This document shows, piece after piece, positions 39,005-46,705 of a stretch of DNA of 64,000 nucleotides. The translations under genes were made by a program, and so were the position numbers. The notes beneath the pieces were generated by a model. It saw only the letters and a program-made list of their open reading frames with translations, was not told the DNA's origin and did no database searches. Numbering within the stretch: position 1 is the stretch's first letter; each line of letters starts with the position of its first letter. The DNA lies in assembly GCF_004114615.1 (NCBI RefSeq), contig NZ_CP035300.1, positions 2,108,001-2,172,000 on the forward strand. Direction: 5' to 3'. The DNA comes from Dyella sp. M7H15-1. Lineage in GTDB: Bacteria > Pseudomonadota > Gammaproteobacteria > Xanthomonadales > Rhodanobacteraceae.

Positions 39005-39109
39005 GGCGTGCTTACCCTCGATAGCTCGACTAGGACGCCATTCTCGGTGGCTCAGGGCGAGGGGCTAAGCAATCTCAAAGCAATCAAAATCAAAGCGTTC
39101 ACATCGCGT

Positions 39110-39182
39110 AGGTTGGGGTGCAAACCCCAACATCGTCATCCATCACGAATCTCGATGTTGGGGTTTGCACCCCAACCTACAC
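39110..39182. repeat. GTAGGTTGGGG-type inverted repeat, copy 1
   Basis: GTAGGTTGGGGTGCAAACCC (from 39113) and its near-complement ending at 39181 form a 26-bp stem with a short loop; each arm also folds on itself. Two further copies lie at 40236-40262 (one arm) and 41802-41877 (both arms). It sits between fliC and fliM. Confidence 0.85.
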
Positions 39183-39187
39183 AAGCT

Positions 39188-39214
39188 AAAAAAAGCCGGT
39201 TCTTGCGAACCGGC
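39188..39214 (-). terminator. Rho-independent terminator after fliC
   Basis: On the minus strand GCCGGTTC pairs with GAACCGGC around GCAA, followed by seven T. It lies 33 bases after the fliC stop, giving the flagellin its own transcript. Confidence 0.9.
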
Positions 39215-39247
39215 CCTGGCCTTCCATGGAACCTTGTTGCTCCCTGA

Positions 39248-40102
39248 TTACTGGATCAGCGACAGCACCATCTGGTTCATGCTCGAAGCCTGCTTGAGCA
39301 TCGCCGTGCTGGCCTGCAGCAAGATCTGCTGCGAGGACATGTTCGCGCTTTCCGAAGCGTAGTCCACGTCCATGATGCGGCCCGTGGCGTCGGTGGTGTT
39401 GCCCACCATGTTCGCCAAGTTGTTGAAGGTGTGCTCAAGGCGGTTCTGCACCGCACCCAGCGCGGAGCGGATGCCACCCACAGACGCCAGCGCGTCGTTG
39501 ATCAGGTCGATCTGCCCGTTCGCGTCATCGGTAAGCTCTGTACCCGCAATACCGCTGGTGTAGGAGGCCGAGATCGCGCCGAAAGATGTCTTGACGCCAG
39601 TCAGCTCGGTGCTGACGTCCACGTCCATCGTCTCATCGCTGGTGGCGCCGATCTGGAAGGTGATGGCAGCGGTCAGCTTGCCGGCGGTGTCAAATAACTT
39701 CTCGCCACCGTACGACGTGTTCTTCACAATGTTGGCCAGTTCCTTGCCCAATGCATCGTATTCGGCCTGCAGCGCGTCGACGTCGGCTTGTGTCGAAGAA
39801 CCGTCCGCCGCCTGCGTGGCAAGGTCCTTCATGCGGTACAGGATATTGGTCACTTCATTGAACGCACCTTCAGCCGTCTGCAGCATCGAGGTAGCGTTCT
39901 GGGTGTTCTGCATCGCGACCTTCATGCCGCTGGTCTGCGCCTGCAGACGGGTGGCGATCTGAAGACCGGCCGCGTCGTCCTTGGCGGAGTTGATGCGGTA
40001 ACCCGTACCCAGGCGGGTCATCGAGGTGGAAAGAGCGCTCTGCGTGTTCGCCAAGTTCTTCTGGATCGTCAGCGCGGAAGCGTTGGTATGCAAGCTCAAC
40101 AT
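39248..40102 (-). CDS. Flagellin, lateral (LafA) type
   Basis: A 284-residue flagellin with both conserved D0/D1 ends and almost no variable middle. The start (LSLHTNASALTIQKNL, then RLGTGYRINSAKDDAAGLQI) and ILYRMKDLATQAADG resemble lateral flagellins (LafA) of Vibrio and Aeromonas more than polar ones. The C-terminus (SASTAMLKQASSMNQMVLSLIQ in part) is standard. It starts at ATG 40102 with AGAGGA ahead and ends before its own terminator. FliS and FliD genes lie upstream in the block. Confidence 0.92.
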   Translation of the reverse strand: MLSLHTNASALTIQKNLANTQSALSTSMTRLGTGYRINSAKDDAAGLQIATRLQAQTSGMKVAMQNTQNATSMLQTAEGAFNEVTNILYRMKDLATQAADGSSTQADVDALQAEYDALGKELANIVKNTSYGGEKLFDTAGKLTAAITFQIGATSDETMDVDVSTELTGVKTSFGAISASYTSGIAGTELTDDANGQIDLINDALASVGGIRSALGAVQNRLEHTFNNLANMVGNTTDATGRIMDVDYASESANMSSQQILLQASTAMLKQASSMNQMVLSLIQ

Positions 40103-40176
40103 GGTCGTATGTTCCTCTAAGGGAGTGTTTGGTTCGATTAGGGGTTTGATGCGACCTCGGTGGGCCACGATGAGTA

Positions 40177-40203
40177 AAGACGACAGTTGAGGAGGAGGTT
40201 TTA
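40177..40203 (-). promoter_or_regulatory. Weak sigma-28-like promoter candidate for flagellin
   Basis: TAAA (40203-40200), 15 bases, then GTCGTCTT (40184-40177) has the spacing of a sigma-28 promoter (TAAA-N15-GCCGATAA), with a poor -10. It is about 75 bases ahead of fliC, downstream of the flgJ-like gene. Confidence 0.3.
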
Positions 40204-40235
40204 AGCGGTTCGAGAAAATTTTTTGCGAGCTTCTG

Positions 40236-40262
40236 ATGTTGGGGTTTGCACCCCAACCTACG
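40236..40262. repeat. GTAGGTTGGGG-type repeat, copy 2 (provides stop of flgJ-like gene)
   Basis: One self-complementary arm, 27 bases, of the family at 39110-39182. The TAG stop of the FlgJ-like gene (40260-40258) is part of the repeat's opening GTAGG. Confidence 0.8.
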
Positions 40263-41025
40263 AACCGCTTTGCACCATGCGTTGAATTTGCTTGGCCACG
40301 TTGACGAGTTTGTCCTCGTACGCGGCATCGGTGGCGTAACCGCCCTGCTTGAGACCACGACTGAATGCACGCGCATCGTGTCCGGCGTTCAACGCTGCCG
40401 CGTAGCGTGGGTTGTCTTTCAGCAATCGCGTGTAATCGTGGAAGGCGCTGTCGTAACTGGAGTAGGCACGAAAGTTCTGGGCAAGCCGGACATCCTGGCC
40501 ATCCAAGTGTTCGACCGTCATCGCGCTAACGGATTTACCTTGCCAACGCTTGCCGGCCTTGATACCAAACAAGTTGTAGACGCTACGGCCTTCCGACTTC
40601 ACCGGCTGCAGGCCCCAGTTGGATTCCAAGGCGGCATGCGCGGCGATGATGTGCGGCGAAGTGCCAAGCTGCGCGCCAGCCTGTTCGGCCCAGGGCGCGA
40701 TTTCTTCCAGGAAGGCCAGGCGCTGTGCTTCGTTGGTATACACGGATGCCGATCCTGCCTTATGCACGGAGGCCGAGTGATCGCCCGCCAGATATGCCGC
40801 CAACCATGCCTGCCCACCTGCATGGAGCTGCGAGGGAAGCGATGCCATCGCCAGGGTGGACGATGATGATTGAGCGAAACCGTTTTCGATGGTGTCGCGG
40901 ATCTCGGCATGCAAGCTGCCGTATGCAGACGAAAATCCGGCCCCGCTCGCAGCGGGCCGGATCGGCAAGGCCATGTCGTCAAAACGATGGCTGGCGGAAA
41001 AGGCCGCTGATTCAGCCCGGAGCAT
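40258..41025 (-). CDS. FlgJ-like flagellar peptidoglycan hydrolase (glucosaminidase domain)
   Basis: A 255-residue protein whose C-terminal half (about 115-255) is a glucosaminidase/muramidase domain: IIAAHAALESNWG with the catalytic Glu, YNLFGIKAG, and FRAYSSYDSAFHDY. It would open the cell wall for the rod. The N-terminal half does not clearly match the rod-cap domain of classic FlgJ. ATG 41025 overlaps the end of flgN and has GGGGAA upstream; ATG 40974 is possible. The stop codon lies in a repeat. Confidence 0.8.
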   Translation of the reverse strand: MLRAESAAFSASHRFDDMALPIRPAASGAGFSSAYGSLHAEIRDTIENGFAQSSSSTLAMASLPSQLHAGGQAWLAAYLAGDHSASVHKAGSASVYTNEAQRLAFLEEIAPWAEQAGAQLGTSPHIIAAHAALESNWGLQPVKSEGRSVYNLFGIKAGKRWQGKSVSAMTVEHLDGQDVRLAQNFRAYSSYDSAFHDYTRLLKDNPRYAAALNAGHDARAFSRGLKQGGYATDAAYEDKLVNVAKQIQRMVQSGS

Positions 41026-41407
41026 AAGTGTGCTGTTCCCCACGCAGTACGCGCTGCATGATGTCGTATTGGGAGGCCAGCAGCTGTCCATTGCGCAAGG
41101 TCGATGCCTTGCATTGCATAGCCAGTTGTTTCAATTCGGCGCAACGCTTTTCCAGCGCCTGACGCGCCAATTTGCTCTTGGCCGCCGGCAGGCGATTGGC
41201 AAGCGTGGTCGCTACGTGGAGCAGTTGCATGCGCGCGCGGCGGCGCTGATCAAGCCGCGCTACTTCCTGGGCGATGGCATCGCCAACCTGCACCAACGAC
41301 GTAGTGTCCAGCCGCTTGGCTGTCTGGAATTGCTCGTCGAGCATGCCGGACAGTTTGCGATAGGCGGCCAATTCGCTATCGAGATCTTCGAGCGCGCGCT
41401 TCAACAT
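41012..41407 (-). CDS. flgN: Flagellar chaperone FlgN
   Basis: A 131-residue, highly helical, charged protein with FlgN features: LKRALEDLDSELAAYRKLSG at the start and a C-terminal SQYDIMQRVLRGEQ. FlgN escorts the hook-filament junction proteins FlgK and FlgL, whose genes are not in the window. It follows flgM by 6 bases, the normal pairing. Confidence 0.8.
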   Translation of the reverse strand: MLKRALEDLDSELAAYRKLSGMLDEQFQTAKRLDTTSLVQVGDAIAQEVARLDQRRRARMQLLHVATTLANRLPAAKSKLARQALEKRCAELKQLAMQCKASTLRNGQLLASQYDIMQRVLRGEQHTYAPG

Positions 41408-41413
41408 GGTGGC

Positions 41414-41707
41414 TTACCTTTTGCCACCGTGGATAGACATGATCAGACTGGACAATTTGTCGGCGTCGAAACGAATCGCGCCGCTTTGCATGGCTGCCTT
41501 GATCTCGGCGATGCGGGTCACATCGAAGTCCGGCGCGGCTTGGCGCAGGGCATCGTGTGCCACCTGCAGCGTGGCGAAATCCTCGCCCGCGCGAATCTCA
41601 GGCTGCGCTGCGGTCGGAGTCGCCACCGGCATGCCAACCGGTGTCTCGGACGATCTGACCGAAGCATTCTGGATTGCTGCGATGTTGGGGATGTTGGTGA
41701 TTTGCAT
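41414..41707 (-). CDS. flgM: Anti-sigma-28 factor FlgM
   Basis: A 97-residue protein, disordered at the start and with a C-terminal sigma-binding helix pair (FDVTRIAEIKAAMQSGAIRF ... KLSSLIMSIH). FlgM holds sigma-28 until it is exported through the finished hook, delaying flagellin synthesis. ATG 41707 was chosen over GTG 41725 for its AAGG spacing. The sigma-28 gene lies 2 kb upstream in the same block. Confidence 0.83.
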   Translation of the reverse strand: MQITNIPNIAAIQNASVRSSETPVGMPVATPTAAQPEIRAGEDFATLQVAHDALRQAAPDFDVTRIAEIKAAMQSGAIRFDADKLSSLIMSIHGGKR

Positions 41708-41801
41708 GGTGATGACCTTGCCCACCGGGCATTGGAACAGGTAAAAAGTTGGTTGGTGACGGTAGTAGACGACCTTTCAGCGTGTTTCGTTAAATCCTTT
41801 T

Positions 41802-41877
41802 GTAGGTTGGGGTGCAAACCCCAACATCGCCATCTCTCACAAACCACGGTGTTGGGGTTTACACCCAACCTACGAGG
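41802..41877. repeat. GTAGGTTGGGG-type inverted repeat, copy 3 (provides stop of motB)
   Basis: Two arms (TAGGTTGGGGTGCAAACCCC from 41804, and a near-complement ending at 41876) flank a 20-odd-base loop. The TAG stop of motB (41872-41870) lies in the arm. The right arm has lost a base relative to the other copies. Confidence 0.85.
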
Positions 41878-42754
41878 CGGCATCGATCCCCTCCATCAAT
41901 GGGACGACCGACGTTGGCCTGCCGAACATCTGCTCCATCATCCGCGCCCGCTCCTGCGTCAGCACCAGGAACTCAATGCGGCGATTGAGTGCGCCACGGG
42001 GATCGACGGGATCCAGCGGAGCTCGGTCAGCCATGCCAACCACCTGCAACAGTTGATCGATGGATAACCCACCCTGCAGCAAGCTATTGCGAGCAGCCAT
42101 GGCACGCTCGCTGGATAAATGCCAATTGGAACGCAGCATGGGATGGGGATATTTCCGCGCGTCGGTGTGGCCGACCACCAGCATAGGATTCCCAACCTGG
42201 GTCAACAACTGTCCGATGCGCTGCATCAAATCATGGAAAACCGGGTCTGGCACCGCACTACCCAGTTCGAAGATGCCGCGCCGGTGGGTATCGTGCAGCA
42301 TAATGCGCAAGCCGGAAGGCGTGATGACAGCCTGCAGATTGGCCTGCAGATTGGCATCGCGCGCCGCCTGTTCCACAGCGGCTGCCAAGGCCCTCAATTC
42401 ATCGTCGGAGCCGTACTCCATCGGCACGCCATCGCCCTCGTGGCCATCTTGCGCCTGCGGCATGGCTACCAGCGGCTCCATCAGACTGGGCTGTTCCGGT
42501 CGCGGCACATCGGCCTCGAAAATGCCCGTGCCACCGTCATACATCGCGCTGATGTGAAGCTTGTGGATCGCTTCTTCCTTGTCACGCGTGGTGAGAATCC
42601 ACAGCACCATGAACAGGCACAGCAAGGCCAGGCAGAAATCGGCGAAAGCGACTTTCCAGTTACCGCCATGGTCCTCATGATGGGCACGGCGGGAAACCTT
42701 CTTGACGATAGTTTCCTCCTGGCGTCGTCCCGGCTTTGCGGCAGCGGTACTCAC
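41870..42754 (-). CDS. motB: Flagellar stator protein MotB (LafU type)
   Basis: A 294-residue stator subunit. One membrane helix (WKVAFADFCLALLCLFMVLW, about 33-52) carries the proton-accepting Asp in FADF. The C-terminal OmpA-like domain (about 150-265; VVGHTDARKYPHP, NWHLSSERAMAARN, NRRIEFLV) binds peptidoglycan. It overlaps motA by ATGA. Aromatic and hydrophobic residues near the Asp suggest proton rather than sodium drive (inference). Confidence 0.93.
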   Translation of the reverse strand: MSTAAAKPGRRQEETIVKKVSRRAHHEDHGGNWKVAFADFCLALLCLFMVLWILTTRDKEEAIHKLHISAMYDGGTGIFEADVPRPEQPSLMEPLVAMPQAQDGHEGDGVPMEYGSDDELRALAAAVEQAARDANLQANLQAVITPSGLRIMLHDTHRRGIFELGSAVPDPVFHDLMQRIGQLLTQVGNPMLVVGHTDARKYPHPMLRSNWHLSSERAMAARNSLLQGGLSIDQLLQVVGMADRAPLDPVDPRGALNRRIEFLVLTQERARMMEQMFGRPTSVVPLMEGIDAAS

Positions 42755-43623
42755 GCACGTGCTCCGTCAAGCTGATTGATCCAGCCTTCCATCTGCACGA
42801 AGCTCGGCTTGCTGCTCAGCGGCACCAGACGGCGACCTGCATCCACCGCCAGCAACGGCGGCTTGCCGCCCGCATAGGCCACCAGCACCACTTTGACGCA
42901 TTCCAGTTCGGACACTTCATTCTTGACCACCTGCTGGATCATGTTGCTGAGCGGATCCAACACGCCGTAGCACATGAACACACCCAGGAAGGTACCCATC
43001 ATCGCCGCACCGACCTTGTGCGCGATGATGCCGGCGGTGGCGCCATCGGCCACGCTGCTCATCGCCATCACCACGCCGAGCACGGCGGCGATGATGCCGA
43101 AGCCTGGCATGGCGTCGGAAATCTTGCGCAGGGATTTGGACGGCTGTTCCAGGTCGCCATGGATCGCTACCAGCTCCTGGTCCAGCACGCCTTCCAGTTC
43201 GTGCGCGTTGATCTTGCCCATCGCCATCAGGCGAAAATTGTCCACGATGAAGGCCAGCAGCTTGGGCGAAGCCAGCACCATGGGATAACGCTTGAACAAC
43301 GGGCTTTCGTGCGGCGCTTCGACGTGGGCGTCGAGTGCTTTCAGATCGCGACCGACCTGCAGCAGCTCATACATCAATGTCAGCAACTGACGTTCGAACG
43401 CCTGCTTGGCGGTGGACTTGCTGCCCGTCATGATCTTGCACAACTGGCCCATCAACTCTTTGAGTACATGGGGAGGATTACCCAGCACCAGCGCGCCGGT
43501 CGCCGCACCGATGATGATCAGGATTTCGATGGGCTGCCACAGGATGGCGAAGCTGCCGCCCATGAAAAGAAAGCCGCCGAAGACGCAAACCAACACGATA
43601 AAAATGCCGATGAGCTGCTGCAT
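42751..43623 (-). CDS. motA: Flagellar stator protein MotA (LafT type)
   Basis: A 290-residue four-helix stator subunit that forms the ion channel with MotB and pushes on FliG. Helices at about 1-20, 28-48, 170-190 and 200-220; DAMPGFGIIAAVLGVVMAM and GAAMMGTFLGVF are signatures. ATG 43623 starts at MQQLIGIF; a longer upstream frame has no support. Confidence 0.94.
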   Translation of the reverse strand: MQQLIGIFIVLVCVFGGFLFMGGSFAILWQPIEILIIIGAATGALVLGNPPHVLKELMGQLCKIMTGSKSTAKQAFERQLLTLMYELLQVGRDLKALDAHVEAPHESPLFKRYPMVLASPKLLAFIVDNFRLMAMGKINAHELEGVLDQELVAIHGDLEQPSKSLRKISDAMPGFGIIAAVLGVVMAMSSVADGATAGIIAHKVGAAMMGTFLGVFMCYGVLDPLSNMIQQVVKNEVSELECVKVVLVAYAGGKPPLLAVDAGRRLVPLSSKPSFVQMEGWINQLDGARA

Positions 43624-43649
43624 GGTTCTTTCCTTATCACACTGCGCGA

Positions 43650-44411
43650 TCAATCGCGCATCAGGAACGCCCGCATCTTGCCGAGCGCTTTCTTGTTGAT
43701 CTGGCAGATGCGGGCGGTTGTCAACTCAAGTACTTGCGCAATCTGACTCAAACTCAGTTCGTATTCGTAGTACAACTGGATCACTTGCTGCTCGCGCGTA
43801 TCCAGCATGCGCAGGGCTTCGGCCAGGCTTGATTGGTCGATCACGGCTTGCTCTGGACTAGCCTGCATACCTGCTACGTCACCTTGCGTAGCAACGATTT
43901 CATCGAAGCTGGCGAACGCCTGTGCGTTATCGGCCAACTCCAGTTCGTCGTATTGCTCAGCGGAAATGTCCAGCGCGGTGCAGACTTCCTCCCGCTTCGG
44001 TTCACGCCCCAGCTTGCGGCGCAATTCGCGCTCGGCCTGACGTAGCTTGTGCGCCGACTGGCGTGTCGCGCGTGAGCGCCAATCCAGACGGCGCAATTCG
44101 TCCAGCACCGCGCCACGCACGCGCAACGAGGCGTAACTACCGAAGCCTTCGTCCGGCTCGCCGTAACGGCGCAGTGCTTCAAGCAGTCCCATCAAACCGA
44201 TCTGCTCCATGTCTTCGGCATCAAACACGCCGCTGACCTGCGAGGAAAGGCTGCGCACTACACGCTTGACCAGCGGCGCATACGTCACCAGCCAACGCTG
44301 CTCCTGGGCCTTGCTCATCTTTTGCGCCGAACGCTGGACACGCGTGTAATCCGTGTCCGGAAAACCGGCCGGCGCCGATTCGGTGTTACTTAGCATCGCG
44401 TAAAATTCCAT
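43650..44411 (-). CDS. fliA: Flagellar sigma-28 factor (FliA/LafS)
   Basis: A 253-residue sigma factor for late flagellar genes. Region 2 (YAPLVKRVVRSL, DAEDMEQIGLMGLLEALRRY, YASLRVRGAVLDELR), region 3 (REPKREEVCTALDIS) and region 4 (LDTREQQVIQLYYEYELSLSQIAQVLEL as partial landmark, then TARICQINKKAL) are all present. Two Met codons (44411, 44396) could start it. It sits between fliL and motA as in laf operons. Confidence 0.92.
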   Translation of the reverse strand: MEFYAMLSNTESAPAGFPDTDYTRVQRSAQKMSKAQEQRWLVTYAPLVKRVVRSLSSQVSGVFDAEDMEQIGLMGLLEALRRYGEPDEGFGSYASLRVRGAVLDELRRLDWRSRATRQSAHKLRQAERELRRKLGREPKREEVCTALDISAEQYDELELADNAQAFASFDEIVATQGDVAGMQASPEQAVIDQSSLAEALRMLDTREQQVIQLYYEYELSLSQIAQVLELTTARICQINKKALGKMRAFLMRD

Positions 44412-44416
44412 AAGGC

Positions 44417-44890
44417 TTACTCAAGCATCTGTCTGCCGATTTGCACACTGGAGAACGGCACTTTGCCGACTTCGCCATATGCGTTGACATAGGCTTCCTG
44501 CAGTACGGAAGTAAGTTGGTCCACGTCCATGCCACGCATGTCATCCATGCTGTAATCGGAAAGCGCGCGGTAAGCCGTGCTGCGCAACAGCGGAAGCTGG
44601 TCTTTCACTTGCTTCTCACGCTTACCGTCTGTCTGAAAGATCAAATCCAACGCCAGGTAGCGCGAACGCGCTGCGTCAGGGGCATTCAGCATGACGATCA
44701 GCTTGTCCAGCGTCACGAAGCGCGAGTCCGGTGTGGCAGCCTGCGCCTGGCCTTCGATCTGCTTGGCTGGCGTGGTAGCGGCTGCATGATGTTTGGCGAA
44801 CGGACCAACACCCGACAGCCACGCGGTAACCCCGCCGCCCGCAACCACTGCAAACGCTATTGCGCCAAGAATGGCCAGTTTCGTTTTCAT
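44417..44890 (-). CDS. fliL: Flagellar basal-body protein FliL (LafF type)
   Basis: A 157-residue single-helix membrane protein (helix about 6-26) with a periplasmic domain (RFVTLDKLIVMLNAP, SRYLALDLIFQT) and a C-terminal VPFSSVQIGRQMLE. FliL ring encircles and strengthens stators. It overlaps fliK by ATGA. Confidence 0.88.
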   Translation of the reverse strand: MKTKLAILGAIAFAVVAGGGVTAWLSGVGPFAKHHAAATTPAKQIEGQAQAATPDSRFVTLDKLIVMLNAPDAARSRYLALDLIFQTDGKREKQVKDQLPLLRSTAYRALSDYSMDDMRGMDVDQLTSVLQEAYVNAYGEVGKVPFSSVQIGRQMLE

Positions 44891-45999
44891 GCTCTGTCAC
44901 CTCGTGATTCCGTGGCACGCTTCCACGCGGCATCAAATCCTTCGTCGGTGGCATCGGCGGCCAGGGCGCGCCCCGGCGTCTGCTGAGGGGACGAATCGCC
45001 ATCGCGGCCTTGCTGCTGTCCGCCGCGCTCACCGTGGTCGGCGTGGCGGCCATGACTGATCTGCACCGTCACATCATTGAATTGACGGCTGTTCAATTCC
45101 TGCCGCAGGCTGTCGCTGATAACCTGCAACTGTTGTGCAACCTCCGCCTGGCTTGCGCTGATACGCACATGCATAGCGCCGACTTCATGTCTCAATTCAA
45201 TGCGTACACTGCCGGATAAATGAGGATCCAAACGAATGACCGCGCTTTGGATGCCCTGACCCGCCTGCACGCTGATGCGTTCGCCGAGCGCGCCGAGCAG
45301 CTTTTGCTCGGGCGTATTCGCCACGGGTACCGGCATCTGTTTTGCGGACGCCGTTTCCAGCGATGTCGTTTGCGGCATGGCCTGCGTCAACGTGGCTGGC
45401 GTGGATGTGGCCGCGTCGGTGGATACTGCACGCGCCATCGGCGCCGCGAGTAGTGGTTCGGCGTGATCACCACCCTGCTGCGGCTGCGTCACCACACGTG
45501 CCGTCCATGCCTGCATCACGGGATACGCGGCTTGCTCCTGACGCGCCACCGTATCGACAAGCAACGACGGCGCCACGGCCAGCGGTGCATGATCGTTCGC
45601 CAATGCCACCCGTCTAACCATCGTCACGGGCTGAGACGGCTGCGCCGGCGAGGACAGCGCGAGCACGGATGGCACCGCCATGGACGGAGCACGCACCTCG
45701 CCAAAACCTTGCACCCACTCATCCATCAACGCTGCGTGCGACGGGCCCCACATCTGCGCAGCCACTTGTTGCGGATCGATATCAGCCAGCGCGGGCTCCG
45801 CCTCGGTCTGCTGATCCGGCAACCGCTCAAACAACTCTGCAAGATCAGCATTCGCAACAACTTCCTCCATCGGCCATGGCACCTGCGCATCGCGCCATGC
45901 GATGGCGTCGATCGGAAGATCACCGATGGGCGGTACGATGGCGTTGTCTGGCAACACAGCAACAGGGGTCGCAACCATGGAAGCCAACGACAGGTTCAT
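44887..45999 (-). CDS. fliK: Flagellar hook-length control protein FliK (LafE type)
   Basis: A 370-residue, Ala/Pro/Gln-rich ruler with a conserved C-terminal domain (about 255-335: LGERISVQAGQGIQSAVIRL, IELRHEVGAMHVRISA, LRQELNSRQF). The C-terminus meets FlhB to stop hook export. ATG 45999 overlaps the upstream gene by ATGA. Confidence 0.85.
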   Translation of the reverse strand: MNLSLASMVATPVAVLPDNAIVPPIGDLPIDAIAWRDAQVPWPMEEVVANADLAELFERLPDQQTEAEPALADIDPQQVAAQMWGPSHAALMDEWVQGFGEVRAPSMAVPSVLALSSPAQPSQPVTMVRRVALANDHAPLAVAPSLLVDTVARQEQAAYPVMQAWTARVVTQPQQGGDHAEPLLAAPMARAVSTDAATSTPATLTQAMPQTTSLETASAKQMPVPVANTPEQKLLGALGERISVQAGQGIQSAVIRLDPHLSGSVRIELRHEVGAMHVRISASQAEVAQQLQVISDSLRQELNSRQFNDVTVQISHGRHADHGERGGQQQGRDGDSSPQQTPGRALAADATDEGFDAAWKRATESRGDRA

Positions 46000-46316
46000 G
46001 ACGTCATGTCCTGCGCATCGTCGTACTTGGCATAGGCCACCCACGCCGAACGATGGCGGTTAAACTCCGCCATCTCGTCGGCAAGCTTCTGCTTTTCCTC
46101 GGCGATCATACCCAGCGTGGCGCGGATCTCCGCCTTGACGCCATCGAGCGCGCGGTATTCGGCAGCCTGCCAGTTGGCATGCGCGGTCAGTTGGTCGGCC
46201 AGTGCGCGAAGCTGGCGGTCTTCTCGGGCCAGGGCGACCCAATCGTGAGCTTTGCAAGCAGCGCGTAGACGCGCCGCGCTAAGATTCAGGCGGCTGGACA
46301 TCGATGTGTGCTTCAT
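45996..46316 (-). CDS. Small FliT/LafD-like flagellar protein
   Basis: A 106-residue helical, charged protein between fliS and fliK, the place of lafD/fliT (FliD chaperone) in lateral clusters. Sequence signatures are weak: SRLNLSAARLRAACKAHDWV and a helical EEKQKLADEMAEF. ATGA overlaps on both sides confirm it as a real operon member. Function is assigned by position only. Confidence 0.6.
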   Translation of the reverse strand: MKHTSMSSRLNLSAARLRAACKAHDWVALAREDRQLRALADQLTAHANWQAAEYRALDGVKAEIRATLGMIAEEKQKLADEMAEFNRHRSAWVAYAKYDDAQDMTS

Positions 46317-46705
46317 GCGGTGCGATCCTCTACTTTCTGCCATGCATCGCGCAGCGTGGTGACCAGTTCGATCACTTCATCCACGATGGTCGGATCCAAC
46401 GAGCAGCCGGCTTGATTGAGGCGTGCCGTACCGTAATCGTAAAGACGGCCAAGCTGTATCACGGCCTCGCCACCTAGCTCGAAATCGAGCGAACTGGTCA
46501 GCGCGGCGAACATGTCGATGCATTTGTTGATGCTGTGGCCCTTGGCCTCGAAACGCGAGTGCTCGATGTGCGCGCGGGCGCGCACCATTTCATCAAGCAA
46601 ACCATTCATCAGCACCAGTACCAGTTGTACCGGTGACGCGCCTGCAATCTGGGCATTCAGAGTGGCCGCGCGATAGGTTCCGTAGCCAACGTGATCCATG
46701 ATCAT
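46313..46705 (-). CDS. fliS: Flagellin export chaperone FliS (LafC type)
   Basis: A 130-residue helical-bundle chaperone that keeps flagellin unfolded. Family marks: YRAATLNAQIAGASPVQLVL, LLDEMVRARAHIE, and a C-terminal TLRDAWQKV. It overlaps fliD and the next gene by ATGA. Confidence 0.92.
   Translation of the reverse strand: MIMDHVGYGTYRAATLNAQIAGASPVQLVLVLMNGLLDEMVRARAHIEHSRFEAKGHSINKCIDMFAALTSSLDFELGGEAVIQLGRLYDYGTARLNQAGCSLDPTIVDEVIELVTTLRDAWQKVEDRTA

Noticed and set aside
39110-41877. CRISPR array formed by the GTAGGTTGGGG repeats
   Set aside because: Only three loci with inverted arms and gene-sized spacing; they are dispersed hairpin repeats, and no cas gene is present.
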